64,000 nt of DNA, from positions 62,001-126,000 of the forward strand of contig NZ_QETA01000003.1 in NCBI RefSeq assembly GCF_003123725.1, read 5' to 3'. The stretch is from Corticimicrobacter populi (GTDB taxonomy: Bacteria; Pseudomonadota; Gammaproteobacteria; Burkholderiales; Burkholderiaceae_B). Made by a program: the position numbers and the translations under genes. Below are positions 51,781 through 62,477 of the stretch, one piece after another. Below the pieces are notes generated by a model. That model was not told the origin of the DNA and made no database searches. It worked only from the letters and a program-made list of their open reading frames with translations. The first letter of the stretch is position 1, and every line of letters begins with the position of its first letter.

Positions 51781-54431
51781 TCTGCTGCCTCTTCGGCTGA
51801 TTGTTCACCTGCTGCAGCCGGCGTCTCGCCAGTTGCCTCGGCCTCGTCTGCGGACTCATCCGCATCGCTTTCCGCCACGCGTCGAACACCCGACAGCACG
51901 CAGCCCTCGTCCACGTTGATCAGGGTCACGCCCTGGGTGGCACGCCCCATCTCGCGGATTTCCTGCACCCGTGTGCGAACCAGCACGCCACCATTGGTGA
52001 TCAGCATGATCTCGTCCTCGGGAACAACCAGAACAGCCCCCACGACCTTGCCATTGCGAGCCGAGGTCTGGATGGCGATCATGCCCTTGGTACCGCGCCC
52101 GTGGCGCGTGTACTCGGAGATGGAGGTCCGCTTGCCGAAGCCATTCTCGGTGGCGGTCAGCACGCTGCGCTCTTCATCAGAAGCAACCAACAGCGAAATC
52201 ACCGCCTGCCCATCCTCCAGCGTCATGCCGCGCACGCCGCGTGCGGTACGACCCATCGCACGCACGTCGCCCTCATCGAAACGTACAGCCTTGCCGGCAT
52301 CCGAGAACAGCATGATGTCATGCTTGCCATCGGTCAGCTCGGCACCGATCAGGTAGTCACCCTCATCCAGGCCCACGGCGATGATGCCGGCCTTGCGGGG
52401 GTTGGAGAAATCGGACAGCGGCGTTTTCTTGACGGTGCCTCGCGAGGTCGCCATGAAGATATAGTGATCGTCGCTGAAGGCCTTGACCGGCAGCACCACC
52501 GTGACCTTTTCGCCATCAACCAGCGGGAACATATTGATGATGGGCCGGCCCCGCGAATTGCGCGTACCCTGCGGGACTTCCCAGACCTTGAGCCAGTAGA
52601 CCCGGCCGCGATCAGAGAAGCACAGCAGGTAGTCGTGCGTATTGGCGATAAAGAGCTGCTCGACCCAATCGTCTTCCTTGGTCGCCGTGGCCTGCTTGCC
52701 CCGCCCACCGCGCTTCTGCGAACGATATTCGGACAGCGGCTGGCTCTTGATATAGCCGCTGTGCGACAGCGTGACCACCATATCCTGCGGCGTGATCAGG
52801 TCTTCGGTATCGAGTTCGGTGGCATTGAATTCGATCAGCGAACGGCGCGTATCCTTCGCGTTGATCGAGAATTCCAGCTTGATGGCGGTCAGTTCGTCGG
52901 CAATCACTTCGGTAATGCGTTCCGGACGGGCCAGCAGATCAAGCAGGTCGGCGATGGTCGCCATGATGTCGCGGTATTCGCCGACGATCTTGTCCTGCTC
53001 CAGCCCGGTCAGGCGCTGCAGGCGCATGTTGAGAATTTCCTGGGCCTGCACATCGCTCAGGCGATACAGTCCATCGCCCTGCAGGCCGAACTCGGCGGAC
53101 AAACCATCAGGACGGTAGGCAGCACTGCCGCCAGGCGTCTGACCATCATCGGCACGACTGAGCATCTCACGCACCAGCGACGAGTCCCAGGACCGTGCCA
53201 TCAGTTCCTGACGTGCCACCGGCGGCGTGGGCGCTGCCTTGATGATGGCGATGAAGTCATCGATATTGGCCAGTGCCACGGCCAGGCCTTCCAGCACATG
53301 GCCGCGCTCGCGGGCCTTGCGCAACTGGAATACGGTACGACGGGTCACCACCTCGCGCCGATGCGACAGGAAGTAATCCACCATCTGCTTAAGATTGAGC
53401 AGGCGTGGCTGGCCATCGACCAGGGCCACCATATTCATCCCGAAGGTATCCTGGAGCTGGGTGTGCTTGTACAGGTTATTGAGCACGACCTCAGGCACTT
53501 CATTGCGCTTGAGCTCGATCACCAGCCGCATGCCATCCTTGTCGGACTCGTCGCGGATATCGGAAATGCCCTCGATCTTCTTTTCGTTGACCAGTTCGGC
53601 AATGCGCTCCTGCAGCGTCTTTTTGTTGACCTGGTAGGGGATAGCGTCGACCACGATGGCCTGCCGGTTGCCCTTGTCCATATCCTCGAAATGCGTCTGC
53701 GCCCGCATCACCACTCGGCCACGACCGGTGCGATAGCCTTCGCGCACACCTGACATGCCATAGATGATGGCACCAGTAGGAAAATCCGGGGCGGGGATCA
53801 GTTCGATCAGTTCATCCACCGAACACTGCGGATTACGCAGTGCGAACAGGCAACCGTCGATCACTTCAGCCAGGTTGTGCGGAGGAATATTGGTTGCCAT
53901 GCCCACCGCGATCCCGGCACTGCCGTTGACCAGCAGATTGGGCAGGCGCGAAGGCAACAACAGCGGCTCCTGCTCGCTACCATCGTAGTTAGGACCAAAA
54001 TCGACGGTTTCCTGGTCAATGTCGGCCAGCAATTCGTGAGCGATCTTGGACAGACGGATTTCGGTATAGCGCATGGCCGCAGCATTGTCGCCATCGATGG
54101 AGCCGAAGTTACCCTGGCCGTCGACCAGCATGTAGCGCAGCGAAAAATCCTGCGCCATCCGCACGATGGTGTCATAGACCGCCTGGTCGCCGTGTGGGTG
54201 GTACTTACCGATCACGTCACCGACGATACGGGCCGACTTCTTGTAGGCGCGGTTCCAGTCGTTGTTGAGTTCGTGCATGGCGAACAGCACGCGCCGGTGC
54301 ACGGGCTTGAGGCCATCGCGCACATCCGGCAGGGCCCGCCCCACGATCACGCTCATGGCGTAATCGAGATAGCTGCGGCGCATTTCGTCTTCCAGCGAAA
54401 CCGGAAGCGTCTCCTTGGCAAAGGAATCCAT
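51777..54431 (-). CDS. gyrA: DNA gyrase subunit A
   Basis: The 884-residue subunit cuts and rejoins DNA during supercoiling. The active Tyr is in [13 protein letters not shown], and the GyrA box reads QKRGGRGKQ in the C-terminal wrapping domain. An acidic, Ala/Glu-rich tail follows ([15 protein letters not shown]). In the quinolone region the sequence is [13 protein letters not shown], with Gln at position 83, where most bacteria have Ser or Thr; Asp87 is present. It heads the long leftward gene run. Confidence 0.97.
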   Translation of the reverse strand: MDSFAKETLPVSLEDEMRRSYLDYAMSVIVGRALPDVRDGLKPVHRRVLFAMHELNNDWNRAYKKSARIVGDVIGKYHPHGDQAVYDTIVRMAQDFSLRYMLVDGQGNFGSIDGDNAAAMRYTEIRLSKIAHELLADIDQETVDFGPNYDGSEQEPLLLPSRLPNLLVNGSAGIAVGMATNIPPHNLAEVIDGCLFALRNPQCSVDELIELIPAPDFPTGAIIYGMSGVREGYRTGRGRVVMRAQTHFEDMDKGNRQAIVVDAIPYQVNKKTLQERIAELVNEKKIEGISDIRDESDKDGMRLVIELKRNEVPEVVLNNLYKHTQLQDTFGMNMVALVDGQPRLLNLKQMVDYFLSHRREVVTRRTVFQLRKARERGHVLEGLAVALANIDDFIAIIKAAPTPPVARQELMARSWDSSLVREMLSRADDGQTPGGSAAYRPDGLSAEFGLQGDGLYRLSDVQAQEILNMRLQRLTGLEQDKIVGEYRDIMATIADLLDLLARPERITEVIADELTAIKLEFSINAKDTRRSLIEFNATELDTEDLITPQDMVVTLSHSGYIKSQPLSEYRSQKRGGRGKQATATKEDDWVEQLFIANTHDYLLCFSDRGRVYWLKVWEVPQGTRNSRGRPIINMFPLVDGEKVTVVLPVKAFSDDHYIFMATSRGTVKKTPLSDFSNPRKAGIIAVGLDEGDYLIGAELTDGKHDIMLFSDAGKAVRFDEGDVRAMGRTARGVRGMTLEDGQAVISLLVASDEERSVLTATENGFGKRTSISEYTRHGRGTKGMIAIQTSARNGKVVGAVLVVPEDEIMLITNGGVLVRTRVQEIREMGRATQGVTLINVDEGCVLSGVRRVAESDADESADEAEATGETPAAAGEQSAEEAAE

Positions 54432-54830
54432 ATCTACCTATACCCAAAAAAGCGTGTAGACCGACCCCAGAATGCAGGGCTAACAGGAAATTCTATCATT
54501 GAGGTCGTAAAACATCGAATCGGCATCCCTGCCTGCCCCATCCTGTATCGAAGGCCAAATCCAACATCCCACCTGAAAACGCACAGTGTTGCAAACAACC
54601 AACACAGCGCCCCTGCCAGCCTCCTTATTTTGGCCTGCATCAGGATCAATCCCAGTAAAGATGGCACCAAAAGCAGAACAAATCGCTTAAGATTGCCCTC
54701 AGCACGCAGGTAAACCAGCGCAAACCTTGGAAACATGTTCTTGGCGTTGCTATACTGACCCCGTTTTCCTGATTGCGGCGGGTGTTCGCTGCGAGTCAAC
54801 CATCCTGCTTCAAGCTCAACGAGGAGAAAC
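54432..54830. other. Divergent intergenic region between gyrA and ompA
   Basis: This holds the gyrA leader on the minus strand and the ompA promoter at 54727-54756 on the plus strand. No gene with a ribosome site is seen. Confidence 0.6.
54727..54756 (+). promoter_or_regulatory. Candidate promoter of ompA
   Basis: TTGGAA is followed after 18 bp by TATACT. It would give a leader of about 70 nt ending in the strong ribosome site GAGGAG at the ompA start. Confidence 0.6.
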
Positions 54831-55427
54831 ATGAATAAGCCCTCCAAAATCGCTCTGGCGCTGGCCATTGCCGCTCTGACGGCTACCGGCGCAGCTTCCG
54901 CACAAACCATCGACAACTGGCGCGATTCGTCCGGCAATGCTGTTCGCAATGGCGACGGTGAACTGTGCTGGCGCGATTCGTTCTGGACGCCCGCTACCGG
55001 TATCCCCGGCTGCGACGGCGTGCCCGTTGCCCAGGCTGAAGCCCCGGCTCCCGTGGTTGCTCCCAACCCCATCGCCGACAAGGTCGTTCTGAGCGCCGAC
55101 ACGTTCTTCGACTTCGACAAGGCCACCCTGAAGCCGGAAGGCCGTCAGCTGCTGGATCAAGTCGCTGCCCAAGCCCGTGGCCTGACGCTGGAAACCGTGA
55201 TCGCCGTCGGTTACACCGACTCGACCGGCCCCGCTGCCTACAACCTGAAGCTGTCCGAGCGTCGCGCCGCTGCCGTCAAGGCCTATCTGGTCGAGCAAGG
55301 CATCGATGCCAACCGCATCTACACCGAAGGCAAGGGCGAAGCTGACCCGATCGCCACCAACGCCACCCGCGAAGGTCGCGCACGCAACCGTCGCGTGGAA
55401 ATCGAAATCGTCGGCAGCCGCCGCTAA
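54831..55427 (+). CDS. ompA: OmpA family outer-membrane protein
   Basis: The 198-residue protein has a signal peptide (MNKPSKIALALAIAALTATGAASA). A short region of Alcaligenaceae type follows (IDNWRDSSGNAVRNGDGELCWRDSFWTP), with two Cys. The OmpA peptidoglycan-binding domain comes last (FFDFDKATLKPEGRQLLDQV, VGYTDSTGPAAYNLKLSERRA, NRRVEIEIVG). It lacks a full eight-strand barrel, as in its Bordetella homologues. It anchors the outer membrane to the cell wall. A strong terminator follows. Confidence 0.95.
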   Translation: MNKPSKIALALAIAALTATGAASAQTIDNWRDSSGNAVRNGDGELCWRDSFWTPATGIPGCDGVPVAQAEAPAPVVAPNPIADKVVLSADTFFDFDKATLKPEGRQLLDQVAAQARGLTLETVIAVGYTDSTGPAAYNLKLSERRAAAVKAYLVEQGIDANRIYTEGKGEADPIATNATREGRARNRRVEIEIVGSRR

Positions 55428-55474
55428 TTTCGACATGCATCACGCGCCCTGCCTGCAGGGTGTGTGCATGATCC

Positions 55475-55500
55475 AAAGCCCCGCCCTGCGGGGCTTTTTT
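55475..55500 (+). terminator. Intrinsic terminator after ompA
   Basis: AAAGCCCCGC and GCGGGGCTTT form a 10-bp stem with a three-base loop and a T-run. Confidence 0.92.
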
Positions 55501-55560
55501 GCGTCCATCGAATAGGCGTGACACGGTACAATCGCAGGCGTGTCATTTCAGGAATACGCC

Positions 55561-56295
55561 ATGACGTCCACCGCCGCTCACGCAATCCCCACCCTCAACG
55601 CCGATCAGGCCGAACTCGACAAGTTCAGCGCCCTGGCCAGCCGCTGGTGGGATCCAGACAGCGAATTCAAGCCGCTGCATGCCATCAACCCTTTGCGGCT
55701 GGACTGGATCGACGATCTGTCAGGCGGCCTCAAGGGCAAGCGCGTCCTCGATGTCGGCTGTGGTGGTGGCATCCTGGCCGAAAGCATGGCCCGCCTCGGG
55801 GCCGATGTCACGGGTATCGACCTGGCCGAGCGCTCACTCAAGATCGCTCGCCTGCACAGTCTCGAATCCGGCATCGCCGTCAATTATCAAGTCATCAGCG
55901 TGGAACAACTGGCGGCCGAGGCTCCGGCCTCGTTCGATACCGTCACCTGCATGGAAATGCTTGAGCACGTCCCCGACCCCGGTTCGGTCGTCCAGGCATG
56001 TGCCACCCTGGTCAAACCAGGAGGCATGGTGTTCTTCTCCACGCTCAACCGCAATCTCAAATCTTTCGTGCACGCGATTGTCGGTGCCGAATACATCCTG
56101 CGGATGTTACCTCGAGGCACACATCAGCACAGCAGCTTCATCCGCCCCAGCGAGCTGGCGCAATCCGCACGCCGCAGTGGCCTGGATCTGCAGCAACTGG
56201 CAGGGATGGAATACAACCCGTTGACCGACCACTACTGGCTTTCCAGCGATGCCTCCGTGAACTATCTGATGGCTACCCGCCGCCCGCTGGCCTGA
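55561..56295 (+). CDS. ubiG: Ubiquinone biosynthesis O-methyltransferase UbiG
   Basis: The 244-residue SAM-dependent enzyme performs both O-methylations in ubiquinone synthesis. SAM motifs: [68 protein letters not shown] is the family's N-terminal signature. The ATG at 55561 has AGGAA upstream. It is followed one base later by gph. Confidence 0.96.
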   Translation: MTSTAAHAIPTLNADQAELDKFSALASRWWDPDSEFKPLHAINPLRLDWIDDLSGGLKGKRVLDVGCGGGILAESMARLGADVTGIDLAERSLKIARLHSLESGIAVNYQVISVEQLAAEAPASFDTVTCMEMLEHVPDPGSVVQACATLVKPGGMVFFSTLNRNLKSFVHAIVGAEYILRMLPRGTHQHSSFIRPSELAQSARRSGLDLQQLAGMEYNPLTDHYWLSSDASVNYLMATRRPLA

Positions 56296-56296
56296 C

Positions 56297-56974
56297 ATGC
56301 GACAGCCTTCCCCCACCCCGCTGATCCTGTTCGACTTTGACGGCACGCTGGCTGATACCGCCCCTGATCTGGCTGCCGCCGCCAATCAACAGCGCCAGCG
56401 CCAAGGTCTGCCGCCTCTCGATCACGCACCGTTGCGCGAAGTCGCGTCGCAAGGCGCACGCGGCCTGCTGCGCGTCGCGCTGGGACTCGAACCCGACAGC
56501 ACGGGCTACGAAGCGGCCCGCCTCCAGTTCCTTGCCGATTACGAAGCACGTATGACGCTAAGCAGTACCCTGTTCGACGGCATTGCAGAAATGCTGGTAT
56601 CGCTGGATGTCGCCGGCATCCCCTGGGGTATCGTCACCAACAAGGCCACCCGCCTGACCCTGCCGCTGGTCCGGCATTTTGGCCTGCTGCGCAGCCGCAC
56701 CGTAGTGTGCGGCGACACCACTGCACATATCAAACCCCATCCCGAACCCCTGCTGCACGCAGCACGCCTGGCCGGGCATGGGCCCACTCACTGTATCTAT
56801 ATAGGTGATGACCTGCGCGACATCCAGGCAGGCAAGGCAGCCGGCATGCGTACCATCGCCGTCGCCTATGGCTACAGTGCGGGCACGCAGGCAGCCCAAT
56901 GGCAGGCTGACGCCTGCGTCGAGCAGCCGCAGCATCTCTACGACAGCATCGTCTCACTGCTGGCGCAATCTTGA
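56297..56974 (+). CDS. gph: Phosphoglycolate phosphatase-like HAD hydrolase
   Basis: The 225-residue HAD enzyme has DFDGTLADTAPDL (nucleophile Asp), WGIVTNKATRLTLPL, and YIGDDLRDIQAGKAAGMRTIAVAYGY. It would dephosphorylate 2-phosphoglycolate formed during DNA repair; in beta-proteobacteria the copy beside ubiG is sometimes described as a MupP-like muramic acid phosphatase. Coupled to ubiG by a one-base gap. Confidence 0.9.
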   Translation: MRQPSPTPLILFDFDGTLADTAPDLAAAANQQRQRQGLPPLDHAPLREVASQGARGLLRVALGLEPDSTGYEAARLQFLADYEARMTLSSTLFDGIAEMLVSLDVAGIPWGIVTNKATRLTLPLVRHFGLLRSRTVVCGDTTAHIKPHPEPLLHAARLAGHGPTHCIYIGDDLRDIQAGKAAGMRTIAVAYGYSAGTQAAQWQADACVEQPQHLYDSIVSLLAQS

Positions 56975-57002
56975 AAATTTGATGGAGAAACCGGGTCGGC
57001 CC

Positions 57003-58457
57003 ATGTCTGCCATGCATAATGTCGGCATGAAATTGCGCCTGCCCCGCCCCGGTATCGCTGCCAAGCTCTTCATCGCCATCTTCGGCGTCTGCCTGACCAT
57101 CGCCATGGTCATGGGGCTGGCCGTCCATACCAGCTTCGAACAGGGATTCAAGGGCTTCATCGCCGAACGGGAAGTACAGCGCGCCCAATCGCTGGCCAAT
57201 GTCGTGTCGGAGTACTACCGTGAACACGGTGACTGGGCTCCCTTGGCGCGCGACAGCCGGCGCTGGTGGCGCATCCTGCGCACCGTCTCCATCGAGGAAT
57301 ATGCGGCAGGCGGTGGCCATCGTCCCCCCTTGCGCGGCCCGCATCAGGAGTATGCACCTCCACCTCCGTTCTACCTGACGGATACATCCGGGCATCCGAT
57401 TGCGGGGGCTCCCGAAGATATTCCGGCCGATCCCAAGGCCCCCCGCTTTGCGGTCGAGCTTGATGGCCGCACCATCGGCTGGCTGGTGCGCCTGCCGCCG
57501 GCTCCCATGCCCGACCAACTTGAAACGCGTTTCCGGAGCCAGCAGCTTCAGGCAGGATGGACCATCATCGGTTTTTCCGCCCTGCTGGCCGCACTGGTCA
57601 GCTATCTGCTGACGCGCATGCTGCTGCTACCGATACGCAGGCTGGGCGAAGCCACACGTGAACTGGCGGGAGGTCACTTCGAGACACGCGTGGCCATCAA
57701 ACGCCATGACGAGCTCGGTCAACTGGCCAGCGACTTCAACTTTCTGGCGCATGCGCTGGAACAGAACGAGCGATCACGACGCGATATGATCGCCGACATC
57801 TCGCACGACCTGCGCACACCGCTGGCCATTCTGCGCGGCGAACTCGAAGCCATACAGGATGGCGTGCGCCCCCTGACGCCAACAACACTGCAATCCCTGC
57901 AAAGCGAGGTTCTGCACCTGCAGCAGCTCATCGACGATCTGCATGAACTGTCGCTGGCCGATGTCGGTGCATTGCGCTACCGCATGACCCGTATCGACCT
58001 GGCGGGTCTGCTGCGACATACCGGGCAGGCCTGGCAGGAAGCCCTGCAGCAGGCAGGCATCGAACTCCAGCTCAACCTTCCTTCCCAGCCTGCTTTGATC
58101 CAGGCAGATCCCCAGCGACTGACCCAGTTGTTCAACAACCTGTTCGACAACAGCCGACGCTATACCCATGCTGGCGGCCTGCTGCGTATTACGCTCACGA
58201 CACCCGCCGATGCCATCAGAATCGACTTCGATGACACGCCGCCGGGTGTTGCAACCGAGCAATTGCCGCGCATTTTCGACCGTCTTTTCCGGGCCGAGAG
58301 CGCCCGCAGCAGGGGCCAGGGCGGCAGTGGTCTGGGACTGGCCCTGGCCTTGCGCATCGCCCAAGCGCACGACGCCACGATCAGCGCCATGCCATCCGAT
58401 CTGGGCGGCATTCGCATCCGGCTGGATTTCCCGCAGACAGGAGCGCATACCGAATGA
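57003..58457 (+). CDS. baeS: BaeS-like sensor histidine kinase
   Basis: The 484-residue sensor has a membrane helix near the start ([21 protein letters not shown]), a periplasmic part of about 150 residues rich in Pro, and a second helix ([20 protein letters not shown]). HAMP, a HisKA with [24 protein letters not shown], and a HATPase domain ([26 protein letters not shown]) follow. The HisKA text is close to E. coli BaeS. Start is uncertain among ATGs 56982, 57003 and 57027. It overlaps the regulator gene by 4 bp. Confidence 0.92.
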   Translation: MSAMHNVGMKLRLPRPGIAAKLFIAIFGVCLTIAMVMGLAVHTSFEQGFKGFIAEREVQRAQSLANVVSEYYREHGDWAPLARDSRRWWRILRTVSIEEYAAGGGHRPPLRGPHQEYAPPPPFYLTDTSGHPIAGAPEDIPADPKAPRFAVELDGRTIGWLVRLPPAPMPDQLETRFRSQQLQAGWTIIGFSALLAALVSYLLTRMLLLPIRRLGEATRELAGGHFETRVAIKRHDELGQLASDFNFLAHALEQNERSRRDMIADISHDLRTPLAILRGELEAIQDGVRPLTPTTLQSLQSEVLHLQQLIDDLHELSLADVGALRYRMTRIDLAGLLRHTGQAWQEALQQAGIELQLNLPSQPALIQADPQRLTQLFNNLFDNSRRYTHAGGLLRITLTTPADAIRIDFDDTPPGVATEQLPRIFDRLFRAESARSRGQGGSGLGLALALRIAQAHDATISAMPSDLGGIRIRLDFPQTGAHTE

Positions 58458-59140
58458 ACACGATCCTGATCGTCGAAGACGAACCCAAGCTCGCCTCGCT
58501 GCTGTCCGACTACCTGCAGGCCAGTGGCTATAACACCCATACCATCCACAACGGCCTGGACGCCCTGCAGGCCATTCGTGACCGGCAACCTGACCTTGTG
58601 CTGCTTGACCTGATGCTGCCCGGCAAGGACGGACTCGACATCTGTCGCGAACTGCGTCGCGACAGCGACCTGCCCGTCATCATGCTGACTGCCCGCGTCG
58701 AGGAAATCGACCGTCTGCTGGGGCTGGAGCTGGGTGCCGACGACTACATCTGCAAGCCGTTCAGTCCGCGTGAAGTCGTGGCGCGGGTCAAGACCATCCT
58801 GAGACGGGTCCAGCGCCCACAGACCGATACAACGCCGGCCGAGGCCCAAGTATCTTCGGCATTGGTCATTCGCGCGGATCGTTTCGAGGCGCTGCTGGAC
58901 CAACAGCCCCTGAACCTGACGCCCGTCGAATTCCGCCTGCTGCAGACCCTGGCCGAATCACCCGGACGCATTTTCTCGCGGGAAAAACTGCTGGATCATC
59001 TCTACGACGATCATCGTGTGGTCACGGACCGCACCGTGGACAGCCATATCAAGAATCTGCGCCGCAAACTCAATGCCATCCGGCCAGAGGCCGAAGTCAT
59101 CCAGTCGATCTACGGCGTCGGTTACAAGCTCGATCTCTAA
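58454..59140 (+). CDS. baeR: BaeR-like OmpR-family response regulator
   Basis: The 228-residue regulator has a receiver domain ([18 protein letters not shown], phospho-Asp in [15 protein letters not shown], Lys in [19 protein letters not shown]) and a winged-helix output domain ([15 protein letters not shown]). [20 protein letters not shown] is very close to BaeR. BaeSR responds to envelope stress and drugs and controls exporters; the MacAB-type exporter directly downstream is a likely target. Confidence 0.94.
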   Translation: MNTILIVEDEPKLASLLSDYLQASGYNTHTIHNGLDALQAIRDRQPDLVLLDLMLPGKDGLDICRELRRDSDLPVIMLTARVEEIDRLLGLELGADDYICKPFSPREVVARVKTILRRVQRPQTDTTPAEAQVSSALVIRADRFEALLDQQPLNLTPVEFRLLQTLAESPGRIFSREKLLDHLYDDHRVVTDRTVDSHIKNLRRKLNAIRPEAEVIQSIYGVGYKLDL

Positions 59141-59237
59141 TCTCCATGATTTTTCCGCATTTCCTGCATTGTCGGGCCTTGTTGCAGGCATAAGCTATGC
59201 GCCTGCCCCTCAGCTCTTCGTCACCTAGCCATTTCTC

Positions 59238-60452
59238 ATGAAAGCTCCCATGTCCCGACGCCTGAAAGTGATTCTGCTGTTGCTGGCCGGCATTGCCCTG
59301 CTGGCCGTCGGCAAGTATGTCCTGTTTCCGTCAGCGCCACCGACACCGCCTGCCACGGCCTCCGTGCGCACCGGCGATATCGAAACCAACGTACTCGCCA
59401 CCGGTACGCTTGAAGCATTCAAGCTGGTCAGCGTCGGTGCACAGGCCTCGGGCCAGTTGCAGACCCTGCATGTCGAGCTGGGTGATCGCGTTGAACAGGG
59501 CCAGCTAGTCGCCGAAATCGACTCACTGACCCAGCAGAACGAGTTGCGTACCGCAGAGACATCGCTGTTGACCGTCCGCGCCCGCCGCCAGGCCCAAGCA
59601 GCCACCCTGCGGGAAGCACAGCTCACCTACAACCGCCAGAAGCAGATGCTGGCCGCCAACGCCAGTTCGCGCCAGGATTTCGATGCAGCAGAGGCTGCAC
59701 AGGCCACGGCACGAGCTCAACTGGCGGCACTCGATGCCGAGCTGGCACAGGCCCAGATCGCCGTCGACAACGCCCAGGTCAAGCTGGGCTACACGCGCAT
59801 CACGGCTCCCATGGCCGGAACGGTCGTCGCCATCGTGGCCCAGGAAGGCCAGACACTCAACGCCAACCAGTCGACCCCGACCATCATCAAGCTGGCGCAG
59901 CTCGACCAACTGACCGTCAAGGCGCAGATCTCGGAAGCCGACGTCATCCGCGTGCATCCTGGCCAACGCGTCTATTTCACTATCCTCGGCGATCCCGACA
60001 CACGCCACTATGCCACGCTGCGCTCGGTGGAGCCGGCCCCCGACTCGATCAGCAGCGAAAGCAGCACCAGCACCTCGTCCAGTTCCTCTTCGACCAGCTC
60101 TGCCGTGTATTACAACGGACTGTTCGACATCCCCAACCCGGATGGCCTATTGCGCATTTCCATGACGGCCCAGGTTTATATCATCCTGGGCGAGGCCAAG
60201 GACGCCCTGCTCATCCCCTCCTCGGCACTGAGCAATCCAGGTACGACACAGGGCAAGGCCAGCGTCACCGTGCTGACTGCCGGCGACCGCCTCGAACAGC
60301 GTGAAGTCGACGTCGGCATCAATAACAATGTCGATGCGCAAATCACCAGCGGACTCCAGGCAAACGACCGCGTCGTACTGCACGTACAACAACCTGGCGG
60401 GCTGGCCGGTGCCATCGGTGCCAACCGGCCGCGCGGCCCCAGGATGTTCTGA
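59238..60452 (+). CDS. macA: MacA-like periplasmic adaptor subunit
   Basis: The 404-residue membrane fusion protein has an N-terminal anchor (LKVILLLLAGIALLAVGKYVL) and biotinyl-lipoyl-like halves (SVGAQASGQLQTLHVELGDRV, ITAPMAGTVVAI). A coiled-coil hairpin of about residues 100-180 lies between them, and beta-barrel parts follow. A Ser/Thr-only tract of 15 residues (STSTSSSSSSTSS region, about residue 280) replaces the usual short loop before YYNGLFDIPNPDG. It links MacB to the outer-membrane channel. Confidence 0.94.
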   Translation: MKAPMSRRLKVILLLLAGIALLAVGKYVLFPSAPPTPPATASVRTGDIETNVLATGTLEAFKLVSVGAQASGQLQTLHVELGDRVEQGQLVAEIDSLTQQNELRTAETSLLTVRARRQAQAATLREAQLTYNRQKQMLAANASSRQDFDAAEAAQATARAQLAALDAELAQAQIAVDNAQVKLGYTRITAPMAGTVVAIVAQEGQTLNANQSTPTIIKLAQLDQLTVKAQISEADVIRVHPGQRVYFTILGDPDTRHYATLRSVEPAPDSISSESSTSTSSSSSSTSSAVYYNGLFDIPNPDGLLRISMTAQVYIILGEAKDALLIPSSALSNPGTTQGKASVTVLTAGDRLEQREVDVGINNNVDAQITSGLQANDRVVLHVQQPGGLAGAIGANRPRGPRMF

Positions 60453-60454
60453 CC

Positions 60455-62473
60455 ATGACGCAGGCCCTTCTCGAGCTGCGCAGCATCGGCCGTGATTTTC
60501 CGGCCGGCGACACGACCATCTCCGTACTGGCGGAAGTCGACCTCGACATCCATGCCGGGGAAATGGTCGCGATCGTGGGCGCATCAGGCTCCGGCAAATC
60601 GACGCTGATGAATATCCTCGGCTGTCTCGACCAGCCCAGCCGGGGACACTACCGGGTTCAGGGCAAGGATGTCATGACCCTGCAGCCCGACGATCTGGCC
60701 GAACTGCGCCGGGAACATTTCGGCTTTGTCTTCCAGCGCTACCATCTGCTGTCCGATCTCGATGCCATGGGCAACGTCGAAGTCCCTGCCGTCTATGCCG
60801 GCCGACCTACGGCCCAGCGACATGCCCGCTCGCAACAGTTGCTTGACCGGCTGGGGCTGGCAGAACGTCTGCACTACCGCCCCGGACAGCTCTCCGGCGG
60901 CCAGCAGCAGCGTGTCAGCATCGCCCGCGCCCTCATAAACGGTGGCCAGGTCATCCTGGCCGATGAACCGACCGGTGCCCTCGACAGCCAGAGCGGCCAG
61001 GAGGTCATGCGCATTCTGCAGGATCTGAATCGCGACGGGCATACGATCATCCTCGTCACGCATGACATGAATGTGGCAAGGCACGCACGACGCATCATCG
61101 AAATCAGCGACGGCAGGATCATCGGTGACCACCCCAACCAGGCCATCCTGAGCGGCAATCCGGAAACACCGGCAGACGCACCTCAGCCCCAGGCCAAGGC
61201 AGACGACACTGCCACCGCCAGCGGCACGACGCATGACCATCCGCAAGGACTTGCCGCAGCCTGGAGTACTGGCGGCCTGGAACGGTTGCGCGAAGCCCTG
61301 CGCATGGCCCTGCTGGCCATGAACGCGCACCGTCTGCGTACTTTCCTGACCATGCTCGGCATCATCATCGGCATCGCCTCGGTCGTCTCCGTGGTGGCAC
61401 TGGGCGAAGGCTCACGCCAGCGTATCCTGAGCGACATCAATGCCATGGGTACCAATACCATGGACATCATGTCGGGCCGGGGATTCGGCGACGAACGCTC
61501 GGGGCGGGTGCAGACGCTGATTCCGGACGATGCCCGTGCCATCGCCGCCGCGCCCTGGGTCGACAGCGTCACGCCGAACGTCAGCACCTCGGCCAGCCTG
61601 CGCTATCGCAACGTTTCTGCGACCGGCACCATCAATGGCGTCAACGAGCAATATTTCCGCGTGCGCGGCCTGGAACTGCAACAAGGCGTAGGACTGAGTG
61701 CCGACAGCGTGCGTCGCCAGAGCCAGGACGTGATCATCGACGAAAATACCCGCAAGACACTGTTCGGCGACCAGGATCCGCTGGGCCAGATCATCATGCT
61801 GGGCACCATTCCTGGTCGCATCATCGGCGTGGTCAAAGCCAAGCCAAGCATGTTCGGCAGCAGTGAATCACTCAACGTCTGGATTCCCTACACCACTGCC
61901 ATGCACCGCATCCTGGGGCAATCGCACTTGCGCAGCATTACCGTGCGGGTCGATGACGGCACCTCGATGGAAGACGCCGAAGCCGCGCTCACACAGTTGC
62001 TGACACGCCGCCATGGCACTCAGGACTTTTTCATCATCAACACTGACAGCATCCGCCAGACCATCGAGAGCACAACGGCGACCATGACGCTGCTGATCTC
62101 ATCGATTGCGCTGATCTCGCTGCTGGTCGGCGGGATCGGGGTGATGAATATCATGCTGGTCTCCGTCACCGAACGCACGCGCGAAATCGGCGTGCGCATG
62201 GCTGTCGGTGCCCGCCAGAGCGATATCCTGATCCAGTTCCTTATTGAAGCCGTCCTCGTCTGCCTGGTAGGCGGCCTGTTGGGCATCGGCTTGGCACTTG
62301 GCCTTGGCCCGCTGCTGGCGAAGCTCAGCGACGGAGCCTTCAACATGATCTATTCCACCAATTCGATGGTGGCAGCCTTCCTTTGCTCAACCCTGATCGG
62401 CATTGCCTTCGGCTTCCTGCCCGCACGCAACGCGGCGCGGCTGAACCCGGTCGATGCCCTGGCACGAGACTGA
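60455..62473 (+). CDS. macB: MacB-like ABC exporter (ATPase and permease)
   Basis: The 672-residue protein has an N-terminal ATPase (GASGSGKSTLM, LSGGQQQRVSIARAL, ILADEPTGALDS) and a linker of about 40 residues. Four membrane helices enclose a large periplasmic domain between about residues 300 and 550. MacB pumps macrolides, peptides or lipopeptides through MacA and an outer-membrane channel. It begins 2 bp after macA. Confidence 0.96.
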   Translation: MTQALLELRSIGRDFPAGDTTISVLAEVDLDIHAGEMVAIVGASGSGKSTLMNILGCLDQPSRGHYRVQGKDVMTLQPDDLAELRREHFGFVFQRYHLLSDLDAMGNVEVPAVYAGRPTAQRHARSQQLLDRLGLAERLHYRPGQLSGGQQQRVSIARALINGGQVILADEPTGALDSQSGQEVMRILQDLNRDGHTIILVTHDMNVARHARRIIEISDGRIIGDHPNQAILSGNPETPADAPQPQAKADDTATASGTTHDHPQGLAAAWSTGGLERLREALRMALLAMNAHRLRTFLTMLGIIIGIASVVSVVALGEGSRQRILSDINAMGTNTMDIMSGRGFGDERSGRVQTLIPDDARAIAAAPWVDSVTPNVSTSASLRYRNVSATGTINGVNEQYFRVRGLELQQGVGLSADSVRRQSQDVIIDENTRKTLFGDQDPLGQIIMLGTIPGRIIGVVKAKPSMFGSSESLNVWIPYTTAMHRILGQSHLRSITVRVDDGTSMEDAEAALTQLLTRRHGTQDFFIINTDSIRQTIESTTATMTLLISSIALISLLVGGIGVMNIMLVSVTERTREIGVRMAVGARQSDILIQFLIEAVLVCLVGGLLGIGLALGLGPLLAKLSDGAFNMIYSTNSMVAAFLCSTLIGIAFGFLPARNAARLNPVDALARD

Positions 62474-62477
62474 TGAC

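Noticed and set aside
51801-53753. 650-codon antisense frame over gyrA
   Set aside because: Antisense shadow of a GC-rich gene; no domain and no ribosome site.
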